Assembly: GCA_946887385.1 (NCBI GenBank)
Contig: CAMPKU010000055.1
Coordinates: 1 to 19,407 of the forward strand
Direction of reading: 5' to 3'
From: an uncultured Gammaproteobacteria bacterium
Lineage (GTDB): Bacteria; Pseudomonadota; Gammaproteobacteria; Rariloculales; Rariloculaceae
Length of the DNA stretch: 19,407 nt
The position numbers and the translations under genes are program-made. The first letter of the stretch is position 1. Each line of letters starts with the position of its first letter. This document shows positions 1 to 8,161 of the stretch, one piece after another. The notes under the pieces were generated by a model. The model ran no database searches and was not told where the DNA came from. It saw only the letters and a list, made by a program, of their open reading frames with translations.

Positions 1-1013
1 TGCCGCTCCTGTTCGCGCAGCCGCTCCGCGATCATGGATTGTTGGTCGGCAGGCATTTGCGCGACGATTCGGGCGTGCGCCGCCTTACGGAGCGCTTCGG
101 CTTTCGCATGACCCTCGGCGCCGACGGTCGTGCCGTCGGCCTTGGTCAAATAGCGGCGGATGGATTCCTCGCTGCCGATCGTCAACAGCTCGCCGAGCTC
201 GAGCTGCAGCTCGGCGAGCCACTCCTGTTCGCGGCCAACGGTAAAGCCGAACACCCACGGCTCGTTTCTGGTCATGTTCAGAAACCGTTCGAGTCCCGGC
301 CTGGCAGCCGGAGGCACAGCGGCCAAATCGATCTGCTTGATACCCTCGATCATGGACCGAGTCGCGAAATCGAAGACCACGGAACTGCCGGGCGCATGCG
401 CCGCAACGAATCGAAAGACCGCACGCAGCGCTTCCTCGGGAACGTACATCGTGAGGCCTTCCATGATCACGAACGTCCGAAGGGATACGTCATAACCGTG
501 CCGCGCGAGCGCCGCGAACGCGTCCTGCTGCGCTAGATCGATTGCAACGTACGTGACGTTGGAAGGCGGGCCGCCGAGCACCTCGTCGACGCGACGCCTC
601 TTGAAGGCCGACGTCGCCGGCCGATCGAGCTCGAACACGCGGGCCGACGCCAGCAGCTCGCGACATCGGTAGGCATGCGAGTCGAAGCCTGCGCCTGGAA
701 TCAGCACCTGAGTGGCGCCGGCATCGATCGCGCGCTCCAGCGCTTCGTCGATGAACCGCGTGCGTTCCGTCATCGCACGCACGATGCCCGCGATTTCCAT
801 GTCCCGCATCGCCTCGTCGTAGCTCGCGCTCAATGCGTCGATCACGGGATGCTCCAGGTCAAGCGCCGAAGGCTCGCCGAGCAGCCGCTCTGCGAGATAG
901 TCGGGGTTTCGTGCGCGAGAATCCGGCTCGCGCGCCCCTATCGCCCGCGCAGCCGCGACCCAGATGGCGGTCTTCGATATATCCGTTGCGCGTTGCCAAT
1001 CCGAGTCCGACAT
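1..1013 (-). CDS. Class I SAM-dependent methyltransferase, TIGR00027/LCM-like family (3' end missing)
   Basis: I translated the minus strand from an ATG at 1013 and the frame stays open for 337 codons to the left edge, so the C-terminus lies outside. The start has a strong ribosome site (GGGAGAGG, about 5 nt before the ATG). The N-terminal half shows family hallmarks: a motif-I-like stretch VLIPGAGFDSHAYR near residue 103, an acidic FELDRPATSAFKRRR near 126 that matches the SAM-ribose-binding strand, and FVIMEGLTMYVPEEALRAVF near 181, typical of the leucine-carboxyl-methyltransferase-like TIGR00027 group. Members are predicted cytosolic O-methyltransferases, mostly of unknown substrate. At over 337 residues it is somewhat longer than the usual 260-310, because of a helical tail after residue 300. 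Family call is firm; substrate unknown. No neighbour in the same direction is visible. Confidence 0.85.
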   Translation of the reverse strand, partial: MSDSDWQRATDISKTAIWVAAARAIGAREPDSRARNPDYLAERLLGEPSALDLEHPVIDALSASYDEAMRDMEIAGIVRAMTERTRFIDEALERAIDAGATQVLIPGAGFDSHAYRCRELLASARVFELDRPATSAFKRRRVDEVLGGPPSNVTYVAIDLAQQDAFAALARHGYDVSLRTFVIMEGLTMYVPEEALRAVFRFVAAHAPGSSVVFDFATRSMIEGIKQIDLAAVPPAARPGLERFLNMTRNEPWVFGFTVGREQEWLAELQLELGELLTIGSEESIRRYLTKADGTTVGAEGHAKAEALRKAAHARIVAQMPADQQSMIAERLREQER

Positions 1014-1095
1014 CGGCGCCTCTCCCGAAAGTGATCACGAATGCGGAGACGAAGGCTCGCTTCTTACCTCAAGATCGACGCTTCGGGACAGTCTG

Positions 1096-1123
1096 TTCGA
1101 ATCGCCCTCGCGTTTCGTATACT
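1096..1123 (+). promoter_or_regulatory. Possible promoter in the 294-bp gap before the decarboxylase gene
   Basis: A TATACT -10-like box at 1118-1123 lies 16 bp after TTCGAA at 1096-1101, which matches the -35 consensus only 3 of 6. A second weak -10-like box, TACCAT at 1251-1256, is nearer the gene. The gap also holds a 10-bp palindrome, CACCGCGGTG, at 1273-1282. Such palindromes are expected by chance about once per kilobase, so I give it no weight. Confidence 0.25.
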
Positions 1124-1307
1124 CATCCCAGGCGCACTGAGCTCTTCCTGCTCTTTACGCGATTCCCTCCTCTTACGGCTGCACAACTTCTTCGCGCTAT
1201 GGACGCGAGCACGGGCGTATCCGGGCTGCGGGACGCGCGCAGCTTCGGTTTACCATGGTCGCCCGCACGGCACACCGCGGTGCGCAGTCACTTCAAGGGA
1301 AAGCGCA

Positions 1308-1688
1308 ATGAACAAAGAACTGTTCGACAAGGGTCTCGCGATTCGCAAGTCGGTGATCGGCGCCGAATTCGTCGACAAAGCGCTCGCGAGCGCCGACGAC
1401 TTCAACATGCCGCTGCAGGAGCTCGTCACCGAATATTGCTGGGGCGCCGTCTGGGGCCGCGAAGGGCTCGAGAAGAAAACGCGCAGCCTGCTCAACATTG
1501 CGATGCTGAGCACGCTGAACCGGCCGCACGAGCTCAAAGTTCATGTAAAGGGCGCCATCCGCAACGGCGCCTCTAAAACCGAGATTCGCGAGGTGCTGAT
1601 GCAAGTCGCCATCTATGCCGGCGTGCCGGCCGCCGTGGACTCGTTCCGCATCGCGAAGGAGGCGCTCGGCGAGCTCGAGAAGCAGTGA
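1308..1688 (+). CDS. Carboxymuconolactone decarboxylase family protein (PcaC-like)
   Basis: A protein of 126 residues. The frame is open back to 1041, but the ATG at 1308 has a purine-rich ribosome site (AAGGGAAAG) and gives the family's normal length. The sequence carries the CMD-family pattern: EYCWGAVWGREGLEKKTRSLLNI (residues 42-64), then HELKVHVKGAIRNGASKTEIREVLMQ (74-99) and YAGVPAAVDSF (103-113). It lacks the CxxC of AhpD-type peroxidase partners, so it resembles the gamma-carboxymuconolactone decarboxylase branch. True PcaC decarboxylates 4-carboxymuconolactone in the protocatechuate branch of the beta-ketoadipate pathway, but no other pca gene is in view, so the exact reaction is not established. 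It is a cytosolic protein, usually oligomeric in this family. A 146-bp gap separates it from the next co-directional gene. Confidence 0.87.
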   Translation: MNKELFDKGLAIRKSVIGAEFVDKALASADDFNMPLQELVTEYCWGAVWGREGLEKKTRSLLNIAMLSTLNRPHELKVHVKGAIRNGASKTEIREVLMQVAIYAGVPAAVDSFRIAKEALGELEKQ

Positions 1689-1834
1689 CCTGCCCGCGGC
1701 ACGAGAATTGCAGCACGGGACGGGTTCGCTACCGCGTCCGGGTGCCCTCGTATTCGCCGCTTGAGTGGGGCGTTCGGCCAAGTCGAAGGCGCCCGGCCGG
1801 CGAACAACAGGGTGGAACAGAAGGGGTAGATGTC

Positions 1835-2833
1835 ATGAAGGCTCTCGTTACCGGCGGCGCCGGTTTCACCGGCGTTCATCTTGCGCGCGCGCTCCTCGAA
1901 CGGGGCGACGAGGTGACCGTGCTCGACATCTGCTCGGGTAACCCCGTCGACACTGATCCGCTGCGCGCGCAAGGGGTCAAGTTCCTGATTGGCTCGGTGG
2001 CCGACACGGACCTACTGAAGAAGGCGGTCGCCGGCCAGGAGGTCGTGTTTCATCTGGCGTCTGCTTTTCGCGACATCCATCAGGGAGCGCCGCTGTTCCA
2101 CAAAGTGGACGTGGAAGGAACGGAGCGATTGCTCGAAGCATCGCGAGCCGCGGGCGCGCGCCGGGTGGTTCACTGCTCCACTCAGGGCGTGCACGGCTCT
2201 TTGCCGCCAGGACAAGTGCCGGGCAACGAGGAGTCCCCCATTGCGCCGATCGACTATTACTGCGAGGCCAAGGTTGCGGCGGAAGCCGTTTGCGACCGCT
2301 TCATTGCCGAGGGCATGGACATCGTCAATGTGAGGCCAACGTCCATTTACGGGCCTGGCGATACGCACGGCTGGCTAAAGCTTTTCAGAATGTGCAAAAA
2401 GGGCCGTTTCCTGATGTTGGGCTCGGGCAAGATCTTCAATCACCCGGTATACGTGGGAAACCTGGTCGACGGATTCCTGCTGGCCGCGGACGTTCCCGAA
2501 GCACGGGGGCGCACCTACCTTCTGGGCGACAACGAATACGTCTCGTTGAACGAGCTCGTCAAGCTCATCGGCAAAGTGCTGGGCACCAAGGTGAAGCTGT
2601 ACCGATTTCCATGGCAGAAGCCCGTGCATGCGCTGGCCTATCTCATGGAAACGGCCAGCAAACCTTTCAATTACGAGCCGCCGCTGTTCCGCCGGCGCTT
2701 GACGTGGTTCAGCACCAACCGCGGCTGGAATACAGCGCGTGCCCGCACCGAGTTGGGCTTCGAGCCGCGTGTGGATCTCGAGCAAGGGCTCACGCTCACC
2801 AAGCAGTGGTATTACGATCGCGGGCTGCTGTAG
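1835..2833 (+). CDS. NAD-dependent epimerase/dehydratase (extended SDR, 3-beta-HSD-like)
   Basis: A protein of 332 residues. The frame is open from 1685, but the ATG at 1835 is preceded by an AAGGGG ribosome site and starts exactly at the Rossmann strand MKALVTGGAGFTGVH. The TGGxGFxG nucleotide-binding motif is at residues 6-13, Asp31 at the end of the second strand favours NAD, Ser115 (HCSTQG) and Tyr142/Lys146 (YCEAK) make the SDR catalytic set, and RPTSIYGPGD near 187-196 is the usual substrate-lobe marker. Family members act on nucleotide sugars, steroids or flavonoid-like alcohols; the substrate here cannot be read from sequence. It ends 22 bp from the convergent pirin gene, with no obvious hairpin between them. 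It could share transcription with the decarboxylase upstream, but the 146-bp gap makes that uncertain. Confidence 0.88.
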   Translation: MKALVTGGAGFTGVHLARALLERGDEVTVLDICSGNPVDTDPLRAQGVKFLIGSVADTDLLKKAVAGQEVVFHLASAFRDIHQGAPLFHKVDVEGTERLLEASRAAGARRVVHCSTQGVHGSLPPGQVPGNEESPIAPIDYYCEAKVAAEAVCDRFIAEGMDIVNVRPTSIYGPGDTHGWLKLFRMCKKGRFLMLGSGKIFNHPVYVGNLVDGFLLAADVPEARGRTYLLGDNEYVSLNELVKLIGKVLGTKVKLYRFPWQKPVHALAYLMETASKPFNYEPPLFRRRLTWFSTNRGWNTARARTELGFEPRVDLEQGLTLTKQWYYDRGLL

Positions 2834-2855
2834 CGCGAACCGGAGCAACGGCGAT

Positions 2856-3869
2856 TTACGGCGGCGCATCCTCGACGCGCCCGTCCGCATGGCGCGCGAA
2901 CCGGCCGCGGTCCGGCGGATGCACGGGATCGTTCGCCGGAAACGGCCAGCCGCCGAACTGAGTTCGCTGATAGTCGTAAAACGCTTGCTCGAGCTCCGCA
3001 CGCGTGTTCATGACGAACGGCCCGTACTGCGCCACGGGCTCGCCGATCGGCCGGCCCTGCATCAGCAGCACTTCGACCTTGCCTTCGGGCGCGGTTAGCG
3101 TCACCGCTCGACCGGCCGCCACTTCGATCGCCGAGTGGTTCGTCAACACGCGTCCTTCGATCTCGAGCTTGCCGCCGACGAAAAAATACAGCGTGCGCGC
3201 CGTGCGCGCGCCTTTCGCAGCAGGCGGCGTCCACTTCGCTCCGGGCTCGAGCGTGATGAGCCAAATCGCGAGCTCGGCATCCGGATTGGCTGCCCACGAG
3301 TCGGGCGGCGGCGCCGGCGGACTGGCCTCATCGAGCGCGCCAGCAACCAACGTGACCTCGACTCCCGCAGCCGGCCGCACGCGCGGCACGTCCTTGTCCC
3401 AGAACATCGTGAAATACGGCGCCGCAAACTTGCTTTGCGCGGGCAAGTTCACCCAAATCTGAAATAGCTCGAGCCGGTTCGACGCATCCGGCTTTAGCAG
3501 CGGAAACATCTCCGAGTGCACGATGCCGGCGCCCGCCGTGAGCCATTGCACGTCGCCGCGGCCAAAGCGCGCCGTGGCGCCGAGCGAGTCGCTGTGGTCG
3601 ATGAACCCTTCACGCACGAACGTCACCGTCTCGAAGCCGCGATGGGGATGCTGCGGGAAGCCGGGCACGACGTCGCCGTGGTACATGCGCCAACCGTCCT
3701 TGCCCGCGAAGTCCTGGCCGATGTTGCGCCCTTCGAGCGAAGCGGCGGGACCCAAGCGGTCGTTGCCCTGCGGATAAAGATCGACATGGTGAACGCAAAC
3801 GAGGAACGGATCCTTCGTCTGCCAGGGGAAGGCGAGCGGCGCTACCGCGAGAATCGGCTCTTGGCTCAT
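2856..3869 (-). CDS. Pirin family protein
   Basis: A protein of 337 residues with the bicupin pirin fold. The N-terminal cupin holds the metal-binding set at positions that match human pirin: His74 and His76 in FPQHPHRGFET, and His118 and Glu120 in GIVHSEMF. The C-terminal cupin follows around residues 195-290 (GAKWTPPAAKGARTARTLYFF onward). Bacterial pirins are iron-containing cytosolic proteins; some show quercetin 2,3-dioxygenase activity and some regulate other enzymes, so the precise role is open. The ATG at 3869 overlaps the stop of the upstream peptidase gene as ATGA (3866-3869), which argues for translational coupling and rules out the much longer open frame reaching back to 4373, antisense-like noise within the peptidase gene. 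A short His/Pro/Arg-rich tail ends the protein. Confidence 0.93.
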   Translation of the reverse strand: MSQEPILAVAPLAFPWQTKDPFLVCVHHVDLYPQGNDRLGPAASLEGRNIGQDFAGKDGWRMYHGDVVPGFPQHPHRGFETVTFVREGFIDHSDSLGATARFGRGDVQWLTAGAGIVHSEMFPLLKPDASNRLELFQIWVNLPAQSKFAAPYFTMFWDKDVPRVRPAAGVEVTLVAGALDEASPPAPPPDSWAANPDAELAIWLITLEPGAKWTPPAAKGARTARTLYFFVGGKLEIEGRVLTNHSAIEVAAGRAVTLTAPEGKVEVLLMQGRPIGEPVAQYGPFVMNTRAELEQAFYDYQRTQFGGWPFPANDPVHPPDRGRFARHADGRVEDAPP

Positions 3870-6010
3870 GGGCTTGGCTGCGGCTCCACGCCAAGGTTGT
3901 GCATGAGGAACGCGTAAACGTCGGCCGTTGCCTCGAGCTGCTTCGTGAGGCTGCTCGCGCCGTGACCGGATTTCGTTTCGATGCGGATCAGCGCGGGGCT
4001 CTCGCGGCTCGCGGCCGCCTGGAGCGCGGCGGCGTACTTGAACGAATGCGCCGGCACCACGCGATCGTCGTGATCGGCCGTCGTGATCAACGTGGCGGGA
4101 TACTTCACGCCCGGGCGGATGTTGTGCAGCGGCGAATACGCGTACAGCGCCTTGAATTCTTCGGGATCGTCGCTCGAGCCGTAGTCCGCGATCCAGTTCC
4201 AGCCGATCGTGAACTTGTGAAAGCGCAGCATGTCCATCACGCCGACTTGCGGCACCGCAGCACCGAACAGCTCCGGCCGCTGGTTCATCACGGCGCCCAC
4301 GAGCAGCCCGCCGTTCGAGCCGCCCGTGATCGCGAGCCGCGCCGGTGACGTGTATTTCTGCTCGATGAGCCATTCGGCCGCCGCGATGAAGTCGTCGAAT
4401 ACGTTTTGTTTCGCGAGCTTCATCCCTTGGCGGTGCCAGTCTTCGCCGTACTCCGCGCCGCCGCGCAAATTGGCGGAGGCGTAAACGAACCCTTGCTCCA
4501 GCAGGGCGATGCGCGCCGCGCTGAACGTGGGGTTCACCACAACGTTGAAGCCGCCGTAGCCGTAGAGCACCGTAGGGTTGTTGCCGTCGAGCGCAAGACC
4601 CTTGCGATACACCAGGAACATGGGGATCCGCGTACCGTCCTTGCTCGGATAAAACACCTGCCGGGTCTCGAACTGCGCAGGGTTGTAGCCCGGCACGCGC
4701 GGCGCCCGGAAGACGCTGCTCGAACGCGCCGCGATGTCGTAGCGGTAGATCGTGGGCGGCACGTTGAGCGAGTTGAAAGTGTAAAAGACGAACGATGCAT
4801 CGTTCGGCGCCGCGAAACCGCTCGCCGTGCCGAGCCCCGGCAATTCGATCTCGTTCTCGAGCGCGCCGTCGAGGCCGAACACGTAGGCGCGCGTCGCCAC
4901 GTCCTGCAAATACGTCGCAAACAGCTTCCCGCCCGCCGTGGTCACGCTGGCGATCGGCTCCGCACGCTCGGCAAGAACGCTCTGCCAGCTAGCTTCTGTG
5001 ATGTTGGCGGGATCGATCAGCACCACGCGCCAATTCGGGGCGCCGCGATTCGTGGCGACGAGCAGCCGGCTGCCGACGTTGTCGACCACATAGAACGTGT
5101 CGTTCGTAATCTCCGGCACGAGCGGCGTAAACCGGCCGTCCGCATCGGCCAAGTCGCGCACGTAGAGCGCGTTGCCGTCGAGGCCGCGGCCTCGATCGGA
5201 CACCTCGAGGATCAGGAACCGCTCGTCCTCGGTGGTGTAGGCGATATGAAAGCGCTGCGGATTTGCCGGGTCTTCGTACACGAGCGTGTCGGCCGTCTGC
5301 GGCGTGCCGAGCGCGTGGAAGAACACCTGGTGGTTTTCGTTGAGGGAGGCTTTCTCGTGGCCTTCGGGCGGCTCGGGGTAACGGCTGTAGTAGAAGCCGC
5401 TCCCATGCCATGCAACCTGCGATACCTTCGCCCACTCGATGGTGTCCTCGAGTGTGCGTTTCGTCGCGAGCTCCATGACTTTGTACTGTTGCCAATCGGA
5501 GCCGCTCTGCGACATACCGTAGACCGCATATTTCGCATCCTTCGAGGGCGCGAACGCGGACAGCTGCACGGTGCCGTCGGCCGACCACGCGTTCGGATCG
5601 AGCAGCACTTCGGGAGAGCCATCGAGCCCTTCCTGGATGTGCAACACGCTCTGGTTCTGAAGGCCTTCGTTCTTGCTGAAGAAAAAATACGGGCCTTTGC
5701 GCGACGGCGCACCGTAGCGCTCGTAATCGTTGAGCTCCTTCACGCGCGCGTGCAACGCATCGCGGTTCGGGATGCGCTGAAGGTACGGGAACGTGACGGC
5801 GTTCTGCGCCTCGATCCATGCGGCCGTCTCGGGCGAAGTCTCGTCTTCGAGCCAGCGGTACGGGTCGGCGACCTTGGTACCGTGATAGTCGTCGACGTGA
5901 TCGATCTTCATCGTGACGGGATACGACACAGGCTCCTCGGCGAACAGCATGGCGGCGACGGCGGCGGCGCCGAAGGCCGAAGACACGGCCGCCAAAGCTC
6001 GGGGGTTCAT
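3866..6010 (-). CDS. Exported prolyl oligopeptidase, S9A family
   Basis: A protein of 714 residues. Residues 1-25 look like a signal peptide (hydrophobic AAVSSAFGAAAVAAMLFA), so the enzyme is probably periplasmic or secreted. An N-terminal seven-bladed beta-propeller (about 100-440, after the usual YPVTMKIDHVDDYHGTKVADPYRWLED lead) guards the C-terminal alpha/beta-hydrolase domain. The catalytic triad is visible: Ser565 in GGSNGG, Asp648 in TADHDDR and His683 in SGHGA; Arg650 matches the substrate-binding Arg of porcine POP. The family cleaves after proline in short peptides. The start has an AGGA ribosome site about 8 nt upstream. The pirin gene follows with a 4-bp overlap, so the two form an operon. 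The gene starts 189 bp from the divergent SMP-30-type gene. Confidence 0.96.
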   Translation of the reverse strand: MNPRALAAVSSAFGAAAVAAMLFAEEPVSYPVTMKIDHVDDYHGTKVADPYRWLEDETSPETAAWIEAQNAVTFPYLQRIPNRDALHARVKELNDYERYGAPSRKGPYFFFSKNEGLQNQSVLHIQEGLDGSPEVLLDPNAWSADGTVQLSAFAPSKDAKYAVYGMSQSGSDWQQYKVMELATKRTLEDTIEWAKVSQVAWHGSGFYYSRYPEPPEGHEKASLNENHQVFFHALGTPQTADTLVYEDPANPQRFHIAYTTEDERFLILEVSDRGRGLDGNALYVRDLADADGRFTPLVPEITNDTFYVVDNVGSRLLVATNRGAPNWRVVLIDPANITEASWQSVLAERAEPIASVTTAGGKLFATYLQDVATRAYVFGLDGALENEIELPGLGTASGFAAPNDASFVFYTFNSLNVPPTIYRYDIAARSSSVFRAPRVPGYNPAQFETRQVFYPSKDGTRIPMFLVYRKGLALDGNNPTVLYGYGGFNVVVNPTFSAARIALLEQGFVYASANLRGGAEYGEDWHRQGMKLAKQNVFDDFIAAAEWLIEQKYTSPARLAITGGSNGGLLVGAVMNQRPELFGAAVPQVGVMDMLRFHKFTIGWNWIADYGSSDDPEEFKALYAYSPLHNIRPGVKYPATLITTADHDDRVVPAHSFKYAAALQAAASRESPALIRIETKSGHGASSLTKQLEATADVYAFLMHNLGVEPQPSP

Positions 6011-6051
6011 GCGGTGGTCCTCGTTCGGCCTCGGTGCGGCCTCAAGAAGCG

Positions 6052-6060
6052 ATTATGCCA
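6052..6060 (-). promoter_or_regulatory. Extended -10 promoter for the peptidase-pirin operon
   Basis: On the minus strand this reads TGGCATAAT: a TGn extension directly before CATAAT, a good match to an extended -10. Transcription would start about 35 nt before the ATG, leaving room for the ribosome site. No convincing -35 box is seen, which is common for extended -10 promoters. Confidence 0.4.
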
Positions 6061-6189
6061 TCGGCCGCGGCCCGGGCGCGTCATGAGCGGGCTGCCGCGA
6101 GCGTTGCGCGGAACGTGCAAAGTGCAAGATCCCTGCCGACCGGCCGTCACGTGTGCCATGATTTGCTCCTTATCATTCGCTTATCTTTT

Positions 6190-6195
6190 GGGAGA
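6190..6195 (+). promoter_or_regulatory. Ribosome binding site deciding the GTG start of the SMP-30-type gene
   Basis: GGGAGA sits 4 nt before the GTG at 6200. The only alternative, the ATG at 6158, has no comparable site and would place 14 extra residues before a clean signal peptide. Confidence 0.6.
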
Positions 6196-6199
6196 ACTC

Positions 6200-7150
6200 G
6201 TGCGCACCACCACTCTCTTGGCTTCCGGAATCGCGGCGCTACTGGCGGCCGGCTCCGCGCTCGCTCAGCCGCCGGCGCAGCCCGCCGGCCCGCAACCGTA
6301 TCGCGTCGGCACGCCGCTCGGCGCGACGAACGAAGCCGGCCAACAGCAGACGATGTCGAGCAACGTGAAGGTCTTCGGCAGCTTTCACTTCACCGAGAGC
6401 TGCACTTTCGACCCGCAGCGCAACGTCATCCTCGCGATGAACCGTGGCAACCCGCAGAATCTCGCGGAGAACGACGGGTTCGTCTCGTTGATCAATCCCG
6501 ACGGCTCCGTTCACACGAGCAAGTGGATCGGCGTCACGCGCGACGGCCTCACGCTGAACGACCCGCTCGGCAGCGCGATCCAGGGCAACACGCTGTACAC
6601 GGTCGACGGCGCCACGATCCGCACGTTCGATCTCGCCACGGGCAATCCAGGGCGCGCAATCGAGGTCGAGGGCGCCTCCTTCTTGAACGGCATCGGCGTC
6701 ACGAACGACGGCGTCATCTACGTCTCGAATACGCGGCCGCCCGAGCGCCTCTATCGCGTGCAGCCGAACGGCGTCGTCAGCACCTTCGTCGAGGGCCCGC
6801 CGCTTGCAGCGCCGAACGGCGTCGCGATCGATCCCGACGGCAACGTCGTCGTCGTCAACATCGGCAGCAAGGACGTCGTCACGTTCAGCCAGGCCGGTCA
6901 GGTCGTGCGCACGGAGCAAGCAGCCGAGAGCGGCAACGACGGCATCGTCGTGCTGGCCGACGGCACGAAGTACGTTAGCAGCGTGCGCTTCGGCAGCGTG
7001 TCGCGGATCCGCCGTGGACAGGAGGCGGAAGTCATCGCCACGGGCATCCCGAGCGCGGCGTCGATGTGCTACGACTCGCGGCAGAACCAGCTCGTGATTC
7101 CGCTGAATCCTCACAACGCGCTCGCGTTCATTCCGCTCGGCAGACGCTAA
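6200..7150 (+). CDS. Exported SMP-30/gluconolactonase-type beta-propeller protein
   Basis: A protein of 316 residues from a GTG start. Residues 1-23 are a standard Sec signal peptide (MRTTTLLASGIAALLAAGSALA then QPP), so it acts outside the cytoplasm. The rest shows repeated propeller-blade phrases: GFVSLINPDGSV, NGIGVTNDGVIYVSNT, PNGVAIDPDGNVVVVNIGS, NDGIVVLADGTKYVSS. These fit the SMP-30/gluconolactonase/LRE or NHL-like superfamily, whose members include lactonases with a metal at the funnel and non-enzymatic binding propellers. I cannot assign a substrate. The open frame continues upstream to 4406, but that part is antisense to the peptidase gene and has no coding character. The gene ends in a strong terminator. 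It stands alone, divergent from the peptidase. Confidence 0.82.
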   Translation: MRTTTLLASGIAALLAAGSALAQPPAQPAGPQPYRVGTPLGATNEAGQQQTMSSNVKVFGSFHFTESCTFDPQRNVILAMNRGNPQNLAENDGFVSLINPDGSVHTSKWIGVTRDGLTLNDPLGSAIQGNTLYTVDGATIRTFDLATGNPGRAIEVEGASFLNGIGVTNDGVIYVSNTRPPERLYRVQPNGVVSTFVEGPPLAAPNGVAIDPDGNVVVVNIGSKDVVTFSQAGQVVRTEQAAESGNDGIVVLADGTKYVSSVRFGSVSRIRRGQEAEVIATGIPSAASMCYDSRQNQLVIPLNPHNALAFIPLGRR

Positions 7151-7163
7151 GGCAGTTTTCGGG

Positions 7164-7194
7164 GCCGCGGCCGTCACGGCCGCGGCTGTCTTTT
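7164..7194 (+). terminator. Rho-independent terminator after the SMP-30-type gene
   Basis: A perfect 10-bp GC stem (GCCGCGGCCG at 7164-7173 with CGGCCGCGGC at 7177-7186) around a TCA loop is followed by TGTCTTTT. It begins 14 nt after the TAA. It lies between two convergent genes; the minus-strand side lacks a clear U-tract, so it works mainly for the plus strand. Confidence 0.85.
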
Positions 7195-7236
7195 GCCACT
7201 TGCGCGGAAGACTCCGAGGGCGCGCGCCGGGCGGAT

Positions 7237-8115
7237 CTAAGCGGCGGCCTTGACGGGCTCACGGCCCAGCACGAGCAACACCACGCCCATCGTGATGACG
7301 CCGGCGGCCAGCCATTCGAACCCGCTGACCGTCTCGTTGCCGAGCCAGATGCCGAGGGCGAGCGCGATCACCGGGTTCACGAACGTGTAGCTCGAAGCCA
7401 GCGCGGCGCTCACACGGCCGAGCAAGACCATGTACGCGTTGAACGCGAGCAGCGAGCCGAACACGATCAGATACAGCCACGACCACGCGGCGAGCGGTTG
7501 CGGCGGCCACTCGGGAACCTCGCCCACGGCGGCCGCAACCACCAGCAGCAATACGCTGCCGCACAGCATTTCGCTGGCGAAGCCCATGGCGCCGGGCGCC
7601 AGCGGAAAACGCCGCTGCGAGAGCACACTGCCGAGCGACCAGCTCACGCACGCGATCGTGATGGCTGCGAGCCCGGCGGGCGACGCCGTGAATGCCTCAC
7701 CCTGCACGAGCATCAGCACGCCGGCCACGCCCACCAGCATTCCGACCAGCTCGAGGCGCGTGGGCTTCACACCGAACGGCAAGCTCATGGCGGTGACCAT
7801 GATGGGGATGATCGCGATGTACGCCACGACGAGACCCGACGCCACGGTTTGCTCGGCATACGCCGTGAAGCCCATGCCGCTCACGAGCAGCAATGCGCCA
7901 ATGATCGCGGCGTTGCGCCACTGCACGAGCGTGGGCCATGCGCGGCCGCGCAGCTTGAGCCACGCGACGAGCAGCAACCCCGCTACGAGGAACCGCGAGC
8001 CCATCTGGTAGAACGGCGGAAAGCTCTCGAGCGCGAACTTGATGGCGAGATAGGTGGAACCCCAAATCACCCACGTGGCGGCGAGGCAAGCGAGCAGCAG
8101 CGGCGACAGCGGCAC
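7237..8115 (-). CDS. DMT-superfamily EamA transporter (YedA-like exporter)
   Basis: A protein of 292 residues if started at the GTG at 8115; the frame is open back to 8271, but the first residues there overlap the upstream gene and look like noise. Ten hydrophobic segments in two EamA repeats are evident. The first helix carries the hallmark ATWVIWGSTYLAIKFALESFPPFYQMGSRFL, which resembles E. coli YedA, and the second repeat ends with SYTFVNPVIALALGIWLGNE, the family's other signature. These inner-membrane proteins export drugs, amino acids or other metabolites; the substrate is not deducible. The ribosome site is weak (GGGGTAA about 8 nt upstream), so the start is less sure than the gene. 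It lies 46 bp downstream of the TonB-like gene and may be co-transcribed with it. Confidence 0.88.
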   Translation of the reverse strand: MPLSPLLLACLAATWVIWGSTYLAIKFALESFPPFYQMGSRFLVAGLLLVAWLKLRGRAWPTLVQWRNAAIIGALLLVSGMGFTAYAEQTVASGLVVAYIAIIPIMVTAMSLPFGVKPTRLELVGMLVGVAGVLMLVQGEAFTASPAGLAAITIACVSWSLGSVLSQRRFPLAPGAMGFASEMLCGSVLLLVVAAAVGEVPEWPPQPLAAWSWLYLIVFGSLLAFNAYMVLLGRVSAALASSYTFVNPVIALALGIWLGNETVSGFEWLAAGVITMGVVLLVLGREPVKAAA

Positions 8116-8161
8116 GAGCGAGTTACCCCGAAGGAAGCGCGCCAGTGAGTGTTGCGCAGGT

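Noticed and set aside
1273..1282. Palindrome CACCGCGGTG as an operator, resembling the arms of the one at 10305
   Set aside because: Ten-bp palindromes are expected many times in a window of this size, and the shared CACCG/CGGTG arms are simple GC-rich sequence.
3870..4373. N-terminal extension of the pirin frame by 168 codons
   Set aside because: It lies fully inside the peptidase gene in another frame, is Arg-rich noise, and the pirin ATG at 3869 is supported by the ATGA overlap and family length.
4406..6199. Very long plus-strand open frame (914 codons in all, running into the SMP-30-type gene)
   Set aside because: It is antisense to the peptidase gene and Arg/Ala/Val/His-rich without domain features, as expected from GC-rich codon bias. 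The real gene begins at the signal peptide at 6200.
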